Origin: Ereboglobus sp. PH5-10
Lineage (GTDB): Bacteria; Verrucomicrobiota; Verrucomicrobiia; Opitutales; Opitutaceae
Assembly: GCF_029504735.1 (NCBI RefSeq)
Contig: NZ_JAQFIP010000008.1
Coordinates: forward strand, 62,001-126,000
Reading direction: 5' to 3'
Length of the DNA: 64,000 nt
The position numbers and the translations under genes were made by a program. Of the stretch, positions 62,897 through 64,000 are shown piece by piece. The notes beneath the pieces were generated by a model that had not been told where the DNA came from, made no database searches, and saw nothing but the letters and a program-made list of their open reading frames with translations. Each line of letters starts with the position of its first letter. The first letter of the stretch is position 1.

Positions 62897-62931
62897 GCTA
62901 CGCGATTCGGAAGGGCCTCGAATCGCGTAGC
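62897..62931. other. Perfect 13-bp hairpin after the autotransporter gene
   Basis: GCTACGCGATTCG (62897-62909) and CGAATCGCGTAGC (62919-62931) pair fully around a 9-base loop. It lies 30 bases beyond the stop of the autotransporter at 62961 and may end its transcript, though no T-run follows on the minus strand. Confidence 0.65.
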
Positions 62932-62960
62932 CGGGAGCGGGTGTCAAACTGGCGGCGTTT

Positions 62961-64000
62961 TCAGAAGGTGTAGGTGATGCCGCCGCGCACACCAACGCTT
63001 TCCTTGGCGGCGCCGCGATACTCGGACTGGTAGCGCAGTTCGGCGCGGAGCTTGCGAGTCACATTCCAATCGAGGCCGATGTCCATGCGCCAGCCGTTGC
63101 TGCCGATGTCGGGACCGCGGACCGACATGCGCTCGCCGAACAGGTCGGAGGCGATCCAGCGCTCGTCATCGTCGAATTCGTGCAGGTAGGAATAGTGCAA
63201 ATAGGGACGCAGAACACCGTGCTTGAGCGGGAAGCTGCGAGCCACGCGAACGCCCAGTTTGCCCTGAAGCGACATCTTTTCCTGGTCATAAACGCGGAGA
63301 CTGGCCGCGCCGGCGTTGCGTTCCTCGAAGCCGTCCACCTTCCAATTCATCACTTGAAGGCCCGCAACGGGAACGACCTCGAACCAGGGAAGATTCACCG
63401 TGTAGGCGGCGGAAATTGCGGCGCCGAGGCGCGAGCCGTCGGTGTCGGATTTCGCCCATGTGCCAAGACCGGTCAGGGCCACGGAGCGTTCGGATTCATA
63501 ATCGTCGACGCCATAAAAACCGGTGAAATTGAATTGAAGCTTGCCGGTGTTGTAACGGGCGCTGAGGCCGAAGGTATAGCTGTTCAGGTCGGTATAGCCG
63601 CCGGCAGTGTCGAGATCGAAGTCGGTGAACTCATAACTGAAGAAACCGCCGACAACGAAGTTTTCGCTGATTGCGTAGCTGGTGCCGACAACGGTGCCCA
63701 CGATGCCGTAGTTGGAATAGTCGGCATCACCCTCATTGCCCTTGGATGCCTCCTGGCGGAATCCGTCGAGAAACGCCTGCCACGAACCTTTCTGCCGTTT
63801 GAAGGCGGCATCCTGATACATGCGGTCCTCCACGCTTTGCACGAGCGAGTTGGTGCGGACGACCGCCGCGGGAAACCACGACTGATAGACGCTGGGCGTG
63901 AGCTGGTCGAGCACCTGGCAGTATTGGATGATGGAGGGCTGGCGGTTCAGCGATTCGAAGAGCGGCTCGTAGGCGGCCTGGCTCGCCACGGGGGTGTTGT
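62961..64000 (-). CDS. Autotransporter outer-membrane barrel protein (5' partial)
   Basis: The reading frame is open to the window edge, so the start lies beyond it. The last 250 residues form an autotransporter barrel: alternating aromatic strands such as NFVVGGFFSYEFTDFDLDTA, SYTFGLSARYNTGKLQFNF, LRPYLHYSYLHEFDD and a terminal GGITYTF ending in Phe, as expected for BAM recognition. The visible first part (VYQSWFPAAVVRTNSLVQSV) is the linker region that often precedes the barrel. The passenger is not in the window. A second protein of this class is at 6953-11770, but the barrels differ in sequence. Confidence 0.87.
   Translation of the reverse strand, partial: NTPVASQAAYEPLFESLNRQPSIIQYCQVLDQLTPSVYQSWFPAAVVRTNSLVQSVEDRMYQDAAFKRQKGSWQAFLDGFRQEASKGNEGDADYSNYGIVGTVVGTSYAISENFVVGGFFSYEFTDFDLDTAGGYTDLNSYTFGLSARYNTGKLQFNFTGFYGVDDYESERSVALTGLGTWAKSDTDGSRLGAAISAAYTVNLPWFEVVPVAGLQVMNWKVDGFEERNAGAASLRVYDQEKMSLQGKLGVRVARSFPLKHGVLRPYLHYSYLHEFDDDERWIASDLFGERMSVRGPDIGSNGWRMDIGLDWNVTRKLRAELRYQSEYRGAAKESVGVRGGITYTF

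Overview
The window looks like a chromosomal segment of a high-GC, Gram-negative, diderm member of the Verrucomicrobiota, most likely Opitutaceae. This is inferred from several traits: Kdo/LPS genes (kdsC next to a large OstA-domain protein, an O-antigen ligase), two autotransporter-type proteins, three menaquinone genes (menA, menC, menE), the 34-residue 'small basic protein' seen in Verrucomicrobia and Chlamydiae, and a large rhamnogalacturonan (pectin) locus with no SusC/SusD pair. Few genes have a strong Shine-Dalgarno sequence, so many starts were chosen from overlap and family alignment.

Layout: 1-6.7 kb holds the end of a class V aminotransferase, a secreted protein with a TonB-like C-terminus, a fused E1 alpha/beta oxoacid dehydrogenase carrying an octanucleotide repeat, kdsC and a multi-module LptA-like protein. 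7-11.8 kb is one 1605-residue autotransporter. 11.8-13.5 kb is a hipBA-type toxin-antitoxin pair. 13.8-18 kb has a divergent adenylosuccinate synthetase, a phospholipase-D lipoprotein and a metallo-beta-lactamase hydrolase with an HTH-like N-terminus. 18-21.8 kb has prmA-menC-menE and a GNAT acetyltransferase. 21.9-26.9 kb has an unknown secreted protein and a PD-(D/E)XK nuclease fused to a DinG/XPD-type helicase. 27-35 kb is mostly housekeeping (eda, a beta-CASP RNase, a bifunctional nuclease, O-antigen ligase, FecR-domain protein, tmk, a PfkB kinase).

35.1-37.9 kb is a clearly AT-rich insert holding a Fic protein and a DUF262/DUF1524 (GmrSD-like) protein. It lies between a long inverted repeat and thrS and looks like a small horizontally acquired defence or stress module. 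38-46.5 kb returns to core genes: a ThrS without its TGS domain, rimO, the small basic protein, menA, a DsbD-type reductase and a CAU tRNA.

46.6-61 kb is a rhamnogalacturonan locus: two CE12-type acetylesterases, an exo-lyase of the PcRGLX/YetA type, L-rhamnose mutarotase, a sodium/solute symporter, a divergent LacI regulator, a PL11 lyase and a GH2 enzyme with an altered catalytic motif. Deacetylation, backbone cleavage, side-chain removal, sugar uptake and rhamnose epimerisation would work together. The window ends with a TPR-containing secreted protein and the C-terminal barrel of a second autotransporter.

Several families of short dispersed or palindromic repeats recur, two of them inside coding sequence. 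No CRISPR array, rRNA, prophage or complete insertion sequence was seen.
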